Below the pieces are notes generated by a model. It had not been told where the DNA came from. It ran no database searches and worked only from the letters and a program-made list of their open reading frames with translations. From NCBI RefSeq assembly GCF_918797505.1, contig NC_092801.1, positions 28,984,477-29,048,476 of the forward strand: DNA of 64,000 bases, given 5' to 3'. This DNA is from Bemisia tabaci. Lineage: Eukaryota > Arthropoda > Insecta > Hemiptera > Aleyrodidae. Shown here one piece after another: positions 23,061-34,400 of the stretch. Within the stretch, counting starts at the first letter, position 1. Every line of letters begins with the position of its first letter. A program made the translations under genes and the position numbers.

Positions 23061-23305
23061 TGCCGTGTAATGCAAAAACGCCATAAACACAATTTTAAAT
23101 TTTCTGGAAGCAATGTATCATAGCAGAAGAACTTGTGTGCATTGGCACAATGTTTTTACAGAATTATTTCGCAAATACTATCAAGAACTTAACCTGAAAA
23201 TTTGAGGTGCAGCATGGGTAAAACAGTTTGTATTTTATTTAGTGTTGAGCTCCAAAAAACGAGGGAAAATCTTGATGGATTTACGGCGTTCTCACGTACC
23301 ACGGC
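23061..23305. mobile_element. M1 MITE, diverged
   Basis: The ends are TGCCGTGTAATGCAAAAACG and GGCGTTCTCACGTACCACGGCA. Flanks GTATTC (left) and GTATTG (right) may be the remains of a 6-bp target duplication. Confidence 0.75.
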
Positions 23306-23779
23306 AGTATTGTGGCTGTCTGTAGGTAATATATGCAAACTTGGCAACATACACGCAACGGTAAGCTGCGGATTTTATGATTTGAGAACGAATCAAATTT
23401 TGAGGACATAACGAGACCCGACGAGGCCGTGAGAGTGGAATCGCGTTCCGCCCCCTTATCGAGGAACCGCGTAACTCAACCTGAAACTAAAGTGCATATA
23501 TGCTGTTTCTACTCGGAGCGGCGGTGTTGTTGTTACCACGGTGGAACATCAAATATTATTGCGCGTCTTTATTAAATGTTCTTCTCCCCGAAGCCCGAAC
23601 GGCCCGGTCAATTGAGCGAACCGCTGGTTCCATCCCATTTCCCCACCGTTCCCGGTACGCTCTCTGCGATGGGGTAAAATGACGTATTTACATTCAGGCA
23701 TTGCCAACTTTTTGTGATAAAAAAGATGTATGGGGCCGTTCAAGTTTTCCGTAACGCACTTAGGGAGAGGGGGTTTGAG
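23306..23779. other. Intron sequence, nothing recognised
   Basis: I see no exon, RNA gene or repeat end in this interval. The somewhat GC-rich stretch near 23580-23680 is open but has no known motif. Confidence 0.45.
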
Positions 23780-24096
23780 CTAGAGTCCCTTTATACCGAG
23801 AGTTAAGACAACGTGAATCCATTTCCGATTGGTTCCCGTATTTTAGGCCTTCACAGTGTCACGAACGGGAATAAAGATTACATTTTCACAGATTGCAAAG
23901 ATTACAATCTGGAATGGACCAGGGAATTACGGATTCGGCAAGGGGCAAACGGAACGAGAGGAGGAACGGAGAAAGGAATTTGAGAATCGGCGGCCGATCA
24001 AAGATTACGAAAAACGTTCAATTTGTGTAATCTTGATTCCCGTTTGTGACTCCATGAGGGGGTGTTGTCTTGACTCTCAATATAAAGAGACTCTAG
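23780..24096. mobile_element. M4 palindromic element, intact copy
   Basis: The ends CTAGAGTCCCTTTATA and TATAAAGAGACTCTAG are inverted. The arms share AAGACAACGTGAATCC- and CACGAACGGGAATAAAGATTA-type blocks in opposite orientation. This copy serves as the reference for the interrupted one at 8575. A second M4-like left end (GCTAGAGTCCCTTTATT) follows at 24112. Confidence 0.8.
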
Positions 24097-24909
24097 TTTG
24101 AGCTTAGTTTGAGCTAGAGTCCCTTTATTATAGAGAGAGTTAAGAGGGGGAAAGGGACTGAGAGTTGAGAGCGAGAAAAGGGACTTGGTCCTCAAAAACT
24201 TATAATCGAATAATTGATACAAGAGCGTAAAAGAGTCTTCCACGAATATTTTGGCACAAATATATGGCACTAATTTGGAACGACTGAATACAAAGCGCGG
24301 CATGAATTACAGTGACGGAAAAATATTGGAGCGCCTTCAATTTCTCCTACGTGCAACACGGATAGCTCCGGAACACGAATAGTAGTATCCAAGCAATAAT
24401 ATCAATTTGTGACGGATTCTTTCGATTCGATACTTCAAAATATAAAGTAACTTGTATCTCTCGTTATTTAATTTTAATTTTTAGTGATTTAAAAATCAAC
24501 AGGTGATCAAATTGTACTTTGTATACGCTCAAAAAATGGTCAAACCAAACCCAATTCATGGCAGTATAAAGTTTGCACTTCAAAACAAATGATTTTGAGC
24601 GGAAGCCGTCTAAAATTCTGATCAACTTGATATAATATGTAATGTATAAAGTTGCTGGATCATGGTGCAGCATTTCATCCTACTCTTTTGGTATATAGAA
24701 ATAGTTGAGCTACTCGCAATTCATTCTGTGATACAATAGAGAGAGTTTTACGCCGAACTTTCAAAATTCAATATCTCAACATACCCCAACAAAAATGGTA
24801 ATACCGGAAGTTTTTTCTCCATGTTGGACATCACATTTTCCATGTACAATCACGTATAGTCCGGAATTTTTAGTCGACAATTTCAGTGGAAAAACTTTCA
24901 TCAAAATTA
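24097..24909. other. Intron sequence with one M11 repeat
   Basis: No exon is seen. An M11 micro-repeat is at 24331-24394 on the minus strand. The rest is AT-rich. Confidence 0.5.
24331..24394 (-). repeat. M11 micro-repeat copy 4
   Basis: Read on the minus strand it has ACTATTCGTGTTCC, then CCGTGTTGCACG, then AATTGAAGGCGC, the M11 word order. Confidence 0.7.
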
Positions 24910-25460
24910 GATATTAGTCAGATAAAATTTGGCAACGTTCTAAAGCTCAGATGGCGTTTTTCCTTAGCCGAGTAGCGCAGATAATTCCTCCTTACCAAAG
25001 AATTCGGACAGAAGATTGGGAATCTAAGAATTCACTGTGATTTGGATTTTCAGGAGACCGTAAAAATATGCGGAATAGAGTAAAAAAAGGCCTGTTGGCG
25101 TTTTCGTGCGGTTTAGAGTCACTGAACTTCTTTCTTTCTTTTCGAAGTGACAGACAGACGATTTGAATACAGCCTCTTTGATTTTGGGTGATACAGCCCA
25201 TACTCGTACGTCCGTGGGAAGGAAAAACGCAGTATGAGCCATTTGGTGTTGTCAAATTTCCTTTCACGAAGCTCGAATTTTCAAGTGAATGTGTGAATCC
25301 TTCTCTACTGATTTCTCAGAAAATTTTGCTTACAATTCGATCTTTAAAGGCTGACAATTCTAAGGGAAAAAATTCACAACTCTTTTCAAATTTTAGTTTT
25401 TTCTGAGAGAAAATTTGATAGCGTTCAAATGCTTATGTGACACTTTCACTTAGCGAGGCA
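24910..25460. mobile_element. M1 fragments, one right half and one diverged copy
   Basis: Bases 24910-24969 carry an isolated M1 right end (AAATTTGGCAACG, then GGCGTTTTTCCTTAG). Bases 25206-25460 form a second diverged copy starting AAGGAAAAACGCAGTATGAG and ending CACTTAGCGAGGCA. Confidence 0.65.
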
Positions 25461-25536
25461 GAATGGCTTCAAGTGTTTTGTACCTAACTTACCCGAAGGT
25501 ATATTCCAAAGAATTTCTTAGACAGGTTCTCCACAC

Positions 25537-26015
25537 TGCCGGGCTAAGGAAAAACGCCGTATGAACATTCGAGGGTTGCCAAATTTTCTCTTGGAACACA
25601 TTTATTTTTGAAAAAAGTTATGAGTATTTTAGCTTGAAATTTTCAGACTTTTTAGATCAAATTAAGAACAAATTTCTCCGGAAAAATCGGTAAAAATACA
25701 GACAAATTTTCCCAAAAATTCATGATTCTTCGAAAGAGATTCAACAACGCCTAATGGCTTATACTACCGTGCTAAGGAAAAACGCCGTATTAGCCTTCAG
25801 GCGTTGCCAAATTTCCTCTGATAAAATACGAATTTATTAGCGAAATTGTAAATAATTATTTTCCAATTTTTCAGACAATTTTGTACGCAATTTAATCTAA
25901 AATATCTGAAAATTTCAAAGAGAAATTCGCATAAATTTCCTCAAAAATACATGTTTTATCCGGGGAAATTTGGCAACTTTCGAATGTTCATACGGCGTTC
26001 TTCCTTAGCACGGCA
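25537..26015. mobile_element. Two abutting M1 MITEs
   Basis: The first copy starts at 25537 (TGCCGGGCTAAGGAAAAACG) but loses its terminal CCTTAGCACGG at about 25762. There the second copy begins (TACCGTGCTAAGG, 25765) and runs to CCTTAGCACGGCA at 26015. The head-to-tail arrangement suggests that insertion or recombination joined the two at a shared end. Confidence 0.85.
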
Positions 26016-26433
26016 GTATGCAAGTATCCGTCTTTTAAATGTGAGTAGCGTTTCCAAGAAAGACTTTGCTTTTCACTTTGCCTTACAAGATTAGCTACCC
26101 TAATAATCGGCCTGATTCGATCCGTCAAGCTCAGCAACTTGTGCATCGGAGCAAAATCGGATTTAACGAGTGTAAGGGGACTAGGGGAGGGGGAGGGTCA
26201 TTTGGAAGAAAGAATAATGACCCGCGCAGAAACAGAAAGAGAACGAACGGAGAGGTTGTAACCGATATGACTAAAGATTTTTAGCCCCTCTGTAACCTCT
26301 CTCCGATTATGGTTTCCTACTCATGTGTAAAGCCCGGGAATAGATGGCGTTCACGTCGGAGCGGAAACGGGCCCATTTGCCAGTTTGAGAAGGAAAAAAT
26401 ACAAGTTTCAATATTATACTGCTTTTTTCTTTC

Positions 26434-27461
26434 GCCGTGCTAAGGAAAAACATACATACATACATATAAGTCGCTTTACAGCACTCCCTCGCGCTCTACG
26501 ACTCCTAACCTCCACTGCTCTCTTTCAAACCACAAATCTTGGGGGATTGAGCACCTTAACATTTCCGCTTAAATCCCTTCCCTCCAACCTTTCATTGGGC
26601 GCCCTCTGCGTCTTCTCCCAGGAGGAACCCAGTCAAGGACCTTCTTCGGCAACCTGTCTCCTGCCATTCTCTGGACATGACCATACCAGATGAGTTGTTT
26701 CGTCATAATGTCATGCACGATGGTCTGCTTGGCATCCATGATTTCCCGTACCGTCTCATTCCTGACGCGATCCTTTCTGGAAATACCAGCGGATCTACGC
26801 CAGAAGTCCATCTCCGTTGCCTCTAAAACCTCCCGGGTCCGCTGTTTCATCGGCCATACTTCACACCCGTAGGTTACTATGCTCTTGACAATCGCGTTGT
26901 AGATCCTTCTTTTGTTCTCTTTGGAGATCCTTTGATCCCAAAGGACTCCATTTAACATAGCGATTGCCCTCCTACCCTGCATATTCCTCTTCTTGATGGC
27001 CTGGTCCAATCTTCCATCCTGGGTTAGAAACACTCCTAGATATTTGTAAATATCACAGCTTCCAATTTGCCGCCCATCCTCTAATTCTATGCTTTGCTGA
27101 TTCCCGCCAACGGTCAACTTCTCAGTTTTGCTGACATTCACCTCGAGGCCCCATTTCCGATACTCAGCCACCAACTTTCGAGTCATGTACTTAGCATCAT
27201 CCGAACGCAAAGGAATCATAAGGAAAAACGCCGTATGAAAATTTAAGAGTTGCCAAATTTCCTTCAATAAAATGTTTACTTTTGAGGAAAGTTATGAATA
27301 TTTTTCCTTTATATTTTTCGAATCTTTAGGTGCAATTTCAAACAAAATTATCTGAAAAATTGAGAGGAAAATATTCATAAGTTCACCAGGTAATTTGCGT
27401 TTTATCAAAGGAAATTTGGCAACGCCTGAAGGTTTATACGACGTTTTTCCTTAGCACTGCA
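26434..27461. mobile_element. M1 MITE split by a non-LTR retrotransposon
   Basis: The left 18 bases of the M1 end are at 26434-26451 and the remainder of the element is at 27219-27461. Removing the insert restores a continuous M1 left terminus (CCGTGCTAAGGAAAAACGCC). The insert is bounded by perfect TAAGGAAAAAC duplications at 26441-26451 and 27219-27229. Confidence 0.9.
26452..27218 (-). pseudogene. 5'-truncated non-LTR retrotransposon, reverse transcriptase C-terminal part
   Basis: On the minus strand an open frame covers the thumb and C-terminal region downstream of the catalytic YADD motif. It enters at SDDAKYMTRKLVAEYRKWGL and passes through VNVSKTEKL, YKYLGVFLT, SIVTYGCEVWPM, WRRSAGISRKDRVRN and IWYGHVQRM to RRRGRPMKGWREGI. 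The element begins just after the lost YADD, a typical 5' truncation from incomplete target-primed reverse transcription. The frame stops at 26569-26571, then continues open in the same frame for 30 codons (including QWRLGVVERE) to a second stop at 26476-26478, so the first stop is probably a mutation. The 3' tail is a short (TATG)n tract. The first 17 codons of the longest open frame belong to the host MITE, not the retroelement. The clade is unresolved. Confidence 0.9.
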
Positions 27462-28869
27462 GTGTTGTACTCTGTCTTCTTTCAATATCTTGAAACTTGT
27501 GTTTTAAGTGGCAGTTTAAGTCAGAGAAGCGAGAAAATTGCGAACAATCGGATGATTGGCATATTCTTGTCAATAGGAAATTATTATATTTATTCAGGCG
27601 TTACTTTTTAAAACAGTCGTAATAAAAAGGAAACAGTGGTATCGAAGAACCGTTGCCAGAATTGAGCTAAAAAATACAGTTTATTATTTTTCAAATCAAA
27701 TTATTTGTGACCATCCACAACGGTGCTTCCGTTTCCAGGAACTAGTTCCAAATTCCAGAGCTTTTGAGATTTTCCTGAATGTTCCCCGGAACTTCCTCGG
27801 GACTTTTGAAAAATCTAAAAGGAATCCCGGAATTTTTGGCGGACATGGAATTGAACGGATTCTTATAATCCCGGAATTATATCCTTACTAACATGAGCCC
27901 TGCCATGCGTGTGTCCTTATGGATCTCAGAGCTCATGTCAGAAAAGATAAGGTACCTTTTGCTGTAAATGCGTTCAATTGTATCTTGGAATTGAGATGTC
28001 ATAAAGAATAAGTTGTGAGGGGTATAGTTCATTTCTTCGGTCTTCTGGCGTAAAAAAGTCTCGCAATTTTCACGTGAGCATTCGTGAGCATTATGAAGTA
28101 TAGGGTTTTATGGATAATAATTTGGCTTAGCTAAAAAACTACTCTACTATCCTCAGGGGTAAGTCACAAAGTGCTCAATTCACTGAGTGCGATTGGAGAG
28201 CGTAACTAGCATTAAAATACTGAAACTTTTTCCTCTGAACTACATAAAGATCAGACCCCTAGGCAGCTTTTCTTAAAGCTACTTTTTTAGAGGTGCTAAC
28301 TTCAAACCGCCGCGACTTTAATTTGATTCGACGATTTTGGGCATGCATAGAACAATTCAAACACCTTGTTAACTTATGAATGAATGAAAGATCATTGTAA
28401 AAACAACAAGAATTTGTGTAGGAAAGATCATAATAAAGCAAAAAAAATTTTCGCAAGTATTTGTGTAAAAGTATCTTGATAACAAAATCGGTCACAATGT
28501 TGATAATATTGCTTCGATACAACTATTCGTGTTTCAAGGCTGCGCGTGTTGCGTGTGAGAGAATTCGAAGGCGCTCCGGATTTTTGGCAAGCACATTCCT
28601 CCTCTCCAAACTTCAAGCAACTATATCTGTGCTTCGGTCTAGGCTTTTGAAGAAAAAATAAATAAGCATATATGATGAAAAATAAAAATTGGCGACAAAA
28701 CTTTTGTCCCTTCAAGTGGTCCAATGTGTTTTTCGTCCCAGTGAGTCTTTCGGACGAATAGTGGCGCTTTGACAGAGAACGGAGGCTTGTTTCAATGCAA
28801 ATTTCCGGTCAGAAGCTTCTGAACCCATTTTCTCAAAACTTCATTTTCGCACTTACTGCTCTCTTCGCT
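27462..28869. other. Intron sequence with older repeat fragments
   Basis: No exon is seen. Bases 27735-27856 are a reverse-orientation relative of the 42.4-42.7 kb repeat (TTCCGGGATTCC and AAAATCT blocks on the minus strand). Bases about 27885-27950 resemble the interior of the 122-bp M6 copies (GAGCCCTG, then TTATGG-TCTCAG). An M11 copy is at 28511-28575. Confidence 0.5.
28511..28575 (+). repeat. M11 micro-repeat copy 5
   Basis: The words GATACAACTATTCGTG, GCGTGTTGCGTG and GAAGGCGC occur in the M11 order. Confidence 0.7.
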
Positions 28870-29100
28870 CACTGGAAAAAAACACATTGGATCTAGAGTC
28901 CAGACTTTTGAAAACATTGACAAGAAAAAATACACTTGATTCAATCAGGTTTAAGCTTAAATCAAAAGAAAATCCGCTCAAATTATGAGGCTTGGTTCTT
29001 GATTTAAGCTTACATCTGATCGAATCAAGAGTATTTTTTCTTGTCAATGTTTTTAAGAGTCTGGACTCTAGATCCAATGTGTTGTTTTTTTTTCCCAGTG
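28870..29100. mobile_element. M2 palindromic MITE copy 2
   Basis: The CACTGG and CCAGTG ends and the ACATTGGATCTAGAGTCCAG arm are as in copy 1; length is 231 bp. The arms translate similarly from both strands, which explains the opposing open frames here. Confidence 0.9.
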
Positions 29101-29390
29101 TATCACGGCAGCGCCTTGAACCCATTCGAGTGAGCTCAACTTTTTTTCGGGTGACGTCGGGCGACGGCAACGCTGTCCAACGGCGGTGGTCATCAATCAT
29201 TTGACCGGCCTCGGATTTCGGGCCGCCGGCTTCAAAACCACACTCAAATCGCCCGGGTTTCGGTTAACGATAGATCTGTGCCCGGCGTGCGGTTCGCGGG
29301 AAATTTGACAGGAATCACAGCTCTTGGGGGGGAAAAAAAACCGCTGCGAACGATTGAACTCCCGCTCTTCTTTCATTGTTCCTCCGGGAG

Positions 29391-29555
29391 CAGTAGCGTA
29401 GCGTGAATTGCGATACATCGATTGTTATGCCGTTTAAACCTATGGTAAAGAATCGATTATTAAGGTGTTCGCTGTGAACACCCTGTTTATCGATTTTTTC
29501 CCATAGTTTTAAATGGCATAACAATCAATATATCGCAATTCACGCCTCGCCACTG
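29391..29555 (+). mobile_element. M3 hAT-type MITE, 165 bp, perfect 8-bp target duplication
   Basis: The ends CAGTAGCGTAGCGTGAATTG and CACGCCTCGCCACTG are inverted. TCCGGGAG flanks both sides (29383-29390 and 29556-29563). An 8-bp duplication with CAG-type ends is the hallmark of the hAT superfamily. The asymmetric centre GTTCGCTGTGAACACCC gives the orientation. Confidence 0.92.
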
Positions 29556-29887
29556 TCCGGGAGGTTTAGGTGTGGGAAGGGTTGCCCTGGATGAGCGGGC
29601 TTTTTACCCCCAGAGAGTACCGGTGGGGCTTCAGGGATGTGCTTCTCGACGAGGGATTTTAAGGGGGGAAGGGGGGGGGGGGGTTGTGACCGTTTACAGG
29701 AAAAAAAGGCCTTGGTGCCGGAGGACTTCGTATTGAATTATAGGCATTGCTCTAAACGAGGTATTTGACCAGCATTATACAGGAAAAATGCTCAACATGT
29801 TAAGTCAAACCAAGATCTGGACGGCTTGAAGTTTCCAGTTCAAAATTAAGGGGGAAATGCTCTAATAAAAATACGGGAATACTAGAC
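29556..29887. other. Intron sequence with a G13 run
   Basis: There is a run of 13 G at 29671-29683. No gene is seen. Confidence 0.5.
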
Positions 29888-30139
29888 TGCCGTACCAAGG
29901 AAAAACGCCGTATGAAAATTTGTCAGTTGCCAAATTTACTTTGATTAAATGCGAATTTTCAGAAAAACTCGTGATAATTTTCCATTAATTTTTTTTAGAG
30001 AATTTTCCTTGTGACTAGATCTAAATTATCCGAAAATCTCAAGAGAAAATATTCATAACTCTCTTCAAAAATTCATTTTTTATACGCGGAAATTTGGCGA
30101 TTCTCGAATGTTCATACGGCGTTCCTCCTTAGCACGGCA
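29888..30139. mobile_element. M1 MITE
   Basis: The ends are TGCCGTACCAAGGAAAAACG and CCTTAGCACGGCA; length is 252 bp. Flanks CTAGAC (left) and GTAGAC (right) differ at one base and may be a 6-bp target duplication. Confidence 0.88.
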
Positions 30140-31203
30140 GTAGACAGGCACTCAGCAGGCAGCAGGGTTTACAATTAAAAATCGTGCTTTTTTTTGGAAA
30201 AGGAGGAGACTAAAAACGTCCGCCTATAAAAAACAGAACCTTTTAAAACCCTACTACAGGTTACTGTAAACTGGTTATCAGCACAGTTGATCGATTCCAC
30301 TGAAAGATATTCTGACACAAGCAGATGCTGTATCGATCTCATCAGAAAACTCAACGAAAAATAAAGTAAAAATATACTTTTTTGCTAAAGCGCCCGTAAA
30401 ACAAACAAATTGACTTATCAGAGTGTTCCCGTGAGGCGCACCGCATTCTTATCAGTTTATCAAATTATATTCCTCCCTCCGAAAGCTCAAAAAGCGCTCC
30501 CATTGTAACGGAGTTCCAACTCCACATCGGGGGTGGAAAGCCTGCTCCGAATCCGCAGCCCTTGCACCGAATATTATATTTAATAACTGTTGAGCCAACA
30601 AAAAACCGTCCGCCAGTCTCTCATTCAAATTTAAATTAAGTCAAGCCAGTTTCTCCCCAAGTTCTACGGTCGCCTCGGAAATTTGCCGTATTTTAATGCG
30701 AAAACAGCCGATAAAAAGATACACGATGCGTTTTGGCACGATGTGGCAACGTTGGTTGCTTATATATCTTGAATTTACTCTCTAACGCACACAATAGCGG
30801 TAATGGCCTTAAAACTCGAATTTGCTACCTCACGTGCTTCGGGGGATGCGGGAAGCACAGTCGAGAAAGAGGAGGGGAAAGATGAAATGCTACGGTTCCT
30901 TACAATATTAGGCACGGATTATGCCCCTCATAACTATATATCCTCTGTATGTTTGCTAACAGATAATTCCTGACATAGCCGGATATTTATTAATAACTAA
31001 GGTTTTCTGCCGAGAGATTTCCGGCGGAATCATTCCCCTCCGATCTTTACGTTTTCCTTCAGTTTTGAGAACCTGACCTAGAGGAGAAAAAATTTGTTTT
31101 CAGATATTACGTTCTCGGTGAAAAAAAAAAAAACTCGTCTAATCTTTTACATGCGTAATACTTAGCTTGAACCAGAAAAAATAGGTAAATATATAACCCA
31201 TAC
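30140..31203. other. Intron sequence, nothing recognised
   Basis: No exon or repeat termini are seen; the sequence is AT-rich with moderate complexity. Confidence 0.45.
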
Positions 31204-31443
31204 TGCCGTGCTAAGAAAAAACGCCGTATGAGCTATTAGACGTCGACAAATTTCCTTCGAAAAATCACGAATTTTCAGGAGAATTTGTGAATGTTTCCTC
31301 TCTGATTTTCAAGAGGATTTTGTCTGTAATTTGATCTAAATAGTCTGAAGACTTCAAAGAAAATTTTCTCTCGCAAAAATATTTTCTGAGAGGCAATTTG
31401 ACAACATTTGAATGCCTATACGGTGTTCTTTCTTAGCATGGCA
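31204..31443. mobile_element. M1 MITE
   Basis: The left end is TGCCGTGCTAAGAAAAAACG and the right end is CTTAGCATGGCA. The inner TTTGACAACATTTG is a degenerate form of the usual TTTGGCAAC block. Confidence 0.85.
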
Positions 31444-34400
31444 GTACAGTTCATACATGTTGATGCAGTAAAACATTAATCCAACATATATTAATTACAA
31501 GCTATACAATGATTTATGATAATTAATTAATCAGATGATATATATCCAATCCTTGAATATTTATGTTTATTGCAAGCAAAATTTCCAAAAAGCTGTACAA
31601 AAATAAAATAACTTAAAAGTACATGGTACAGTGATTGTATGAAAAATTTAATGACTTTTGAATCCCACAATTTACGTAATCATATTTTTAGAGAAAGAAG
31701 AAAAATTGTATCTTGCGATAGGTAATAACTTACAAAATAACCAAACTTCGAACAAATCTGAAATTTTAAGTAAAACACATGTTAACAAAAATGATTGCTT
31801 TAAGTTCATAGCATCCAATAAAAATTATTTTTCTTAGGCAAATTCCAATATTGCTCCCTCTTTCCTGAATAAAATACCAAATTTTCATTAAATAGCGCAC
31901 ATGAAATTTTTCCATTCCTACTTTATCCATATTATAATTTCTTTTCCGAATTCCGGCATATAATTTTCTCCTTCGTCTTTTCATGGTGTTCTCTTGATCA
32001 AATTTCTTGGACTCAAAATGGGAAAATGACCGTTTGATAGAAACACTAAGTTTCCTCCCTTCTTTCCAAAAATTTCCATAGAGACCAATCGCAATTTTAC
32101 ATCCACCTCAAGATAGAATTTAGGTTGGTGATGGGTAGCGCAAAACACTTCAGACTCCGTCGATTCAAATCCACTCAAGATCCTCCCAGTTTACCCTATA
32201 ATATGGCCAGAATATGAATAATAGGTTTTGATTTTATGTCAGTGTCACTAAAACTGGATTTTCATCAAACTTTACCAGAGCGCTCGCGGTTCGCAGGTGT
32301 GAGGATAATATAGTCTATACAGTCCATATGCCCATATAATCTACAATCTCCTTATGCGGTTCTTTTTGTTGATTACAATACATGTCAATCAAATATGAGA
32401 CAGAATGAACAGAAAATTATACGTTGCTCCTGGTTCGGCAATTTTAGGGTATGAGTATGTCTTTAAGTGTTTCTTTAACTTCCAAGGCAGTGAAAGGTTT
32501 ACATTTTTTTCACCGATAGTATTTTTGGGTAGTTATTATGTGAACTTGACAACAGTTCTTGTCACATTGTGGTGTTCTCTAGATTTGATCGTCCGTAGAT
32601 CTTCGACTTTCAGTAAATTGGGAGTAAGTTTGTACCTCCAATCGGGTTAATACGATTAGAGACTCAAATGCATACCTTTAAAGGACCTTCATTCTTGCTG
32701 AAGCCAAAGATTTCTTGACAAATCTTTTACTATCGTAGAGAGACGGTACCTATATAGTTGAGGATATCCAAGTAAAACTTACTAAATCATCAAGCTATAT
32801 TAGGAACATAGGGAGAAGCAGGAATATCGTGTGGTATTTGTAATATAGACGGGATATCAAATACAATTCAATGGTGCTTAATTTGTATTCAAATCGATGC
32901 TTTTGAGGTTAAATCGACTAATTCTTTTTGTCTTTCTCTGAATTATCTACTTTGTATCATACATTTGTAAATATTTTGTAAATAAACTTCCTCTAATTAG
33001 TTCTCATGATCCATAAACACATCCATATCCGCATGTAAATAACTCTGCTTTCATTTAAAGTTCTCGCTAGGTTTTAAACACGAGTTTCCTCCTTTGTACA
33101 TAATTCAACAAAATAACAAACTCACGTAATATTTCCTTTTAAAAAAATCTAAAATCTAAAAACACTCACTTTCCTCCATTTTTCTCATTATTTAACTCTC
33201 TTATTCTATCTCTATTTTTTCACTTTTTCATCCATCTCTCCTACTCATTTGATCATCAATTCTCAAGCATGTCACACTTTATATTTCGCTTGCAAAATTG
33301 TATGCTTTCTGCAATCTGTTGTAGATTTGAAACGTAGTGTGTATATTTACTTGTAATTTATGAAAATTGATATTTGCATGATTTGATTGTTTATTTTTAA
33401 GTGTAAATGGAACTTTTTGAATTGATATGGATGCTTAAATTTAAAGTATACGTAGATCGCATAGATTGGTTTTTAAGCTGATGTCATGCCTTGCTCGATA
33501 GTTCTCTGATTTTATGTTAAGATCATGGCATGTGTCATTAATGAAAAAGATTTTGATGCTTTGATAACTTTTCTGAATCGATAATGTTGTCTTTCAATAA
33601 CTAATCATCGCCTTGTGCGGTTTGTATGTATTTCTGATACATACGTGAAGAACTTAACTACAAAGAAATTTTGAGTTTTCTCTCAAAAATCGGTGAACAG
33701 ATACCTCACATGGGAGAGTATGTTCACTCATATTTCCATGGGAAATGATTAAATAATCGATTGATTTCCAATAAAAATAACTTAAAGACCGGTTCGGTGA
33801 ACGTCTACTACCTGAGTCACCTGCTGCTGGACAAACATGTTTTGAAAAAAAAGAACTATTTTCGTTGAAATAGGTTTCATAGGTCGCGCACACAAATATT
33901 CTCATTCAAAGCAAAGAGTGAAATTTTATCTACAATAAGGACATGAGGTGTACAAATTTTAAGACATCGAAAACAATTTTAGGTTTTCATTGATTTTATG
34001 GGGCGAATCTTTAAATTTTAGATATTGTGAAGTATGGTTGAATGCTGTATCAAGTTTTATATCTACCTCAATCTTCGTTTCTCCAGTTTCTCTTAACGCA
34101 TCTCTTCAAAGGAAATCTCAATATTTATCTCTACCGTTTAGTGCGGTTGTTCAAACACGTATTCAATATTTCCTTTACTTTATTACATCCGTTACTTTGA
34201 TGATTCATTTAAATCAGACATATTGCTTAAAGTTTTCAGATTTTATTTGCCCGTTGTGCTCTTTACAACTGCAAAACCTACTTCCTTCAGCTATGTATAT
34301 ACCCTGCAAAAAACACTTTCGATCCTTTTACTGCAAATTATACAAAAAATTAGTTCTGTAGCGCAAGCGGCAATGAACAATAATTATGTTGTAACATAAC

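Noticed and set aside
33990..34361. 123-codon plus-strand open frame
   Set aside because: AT-rich composition, no domain, no supporting splice context; compatible with chance in 64 kb.
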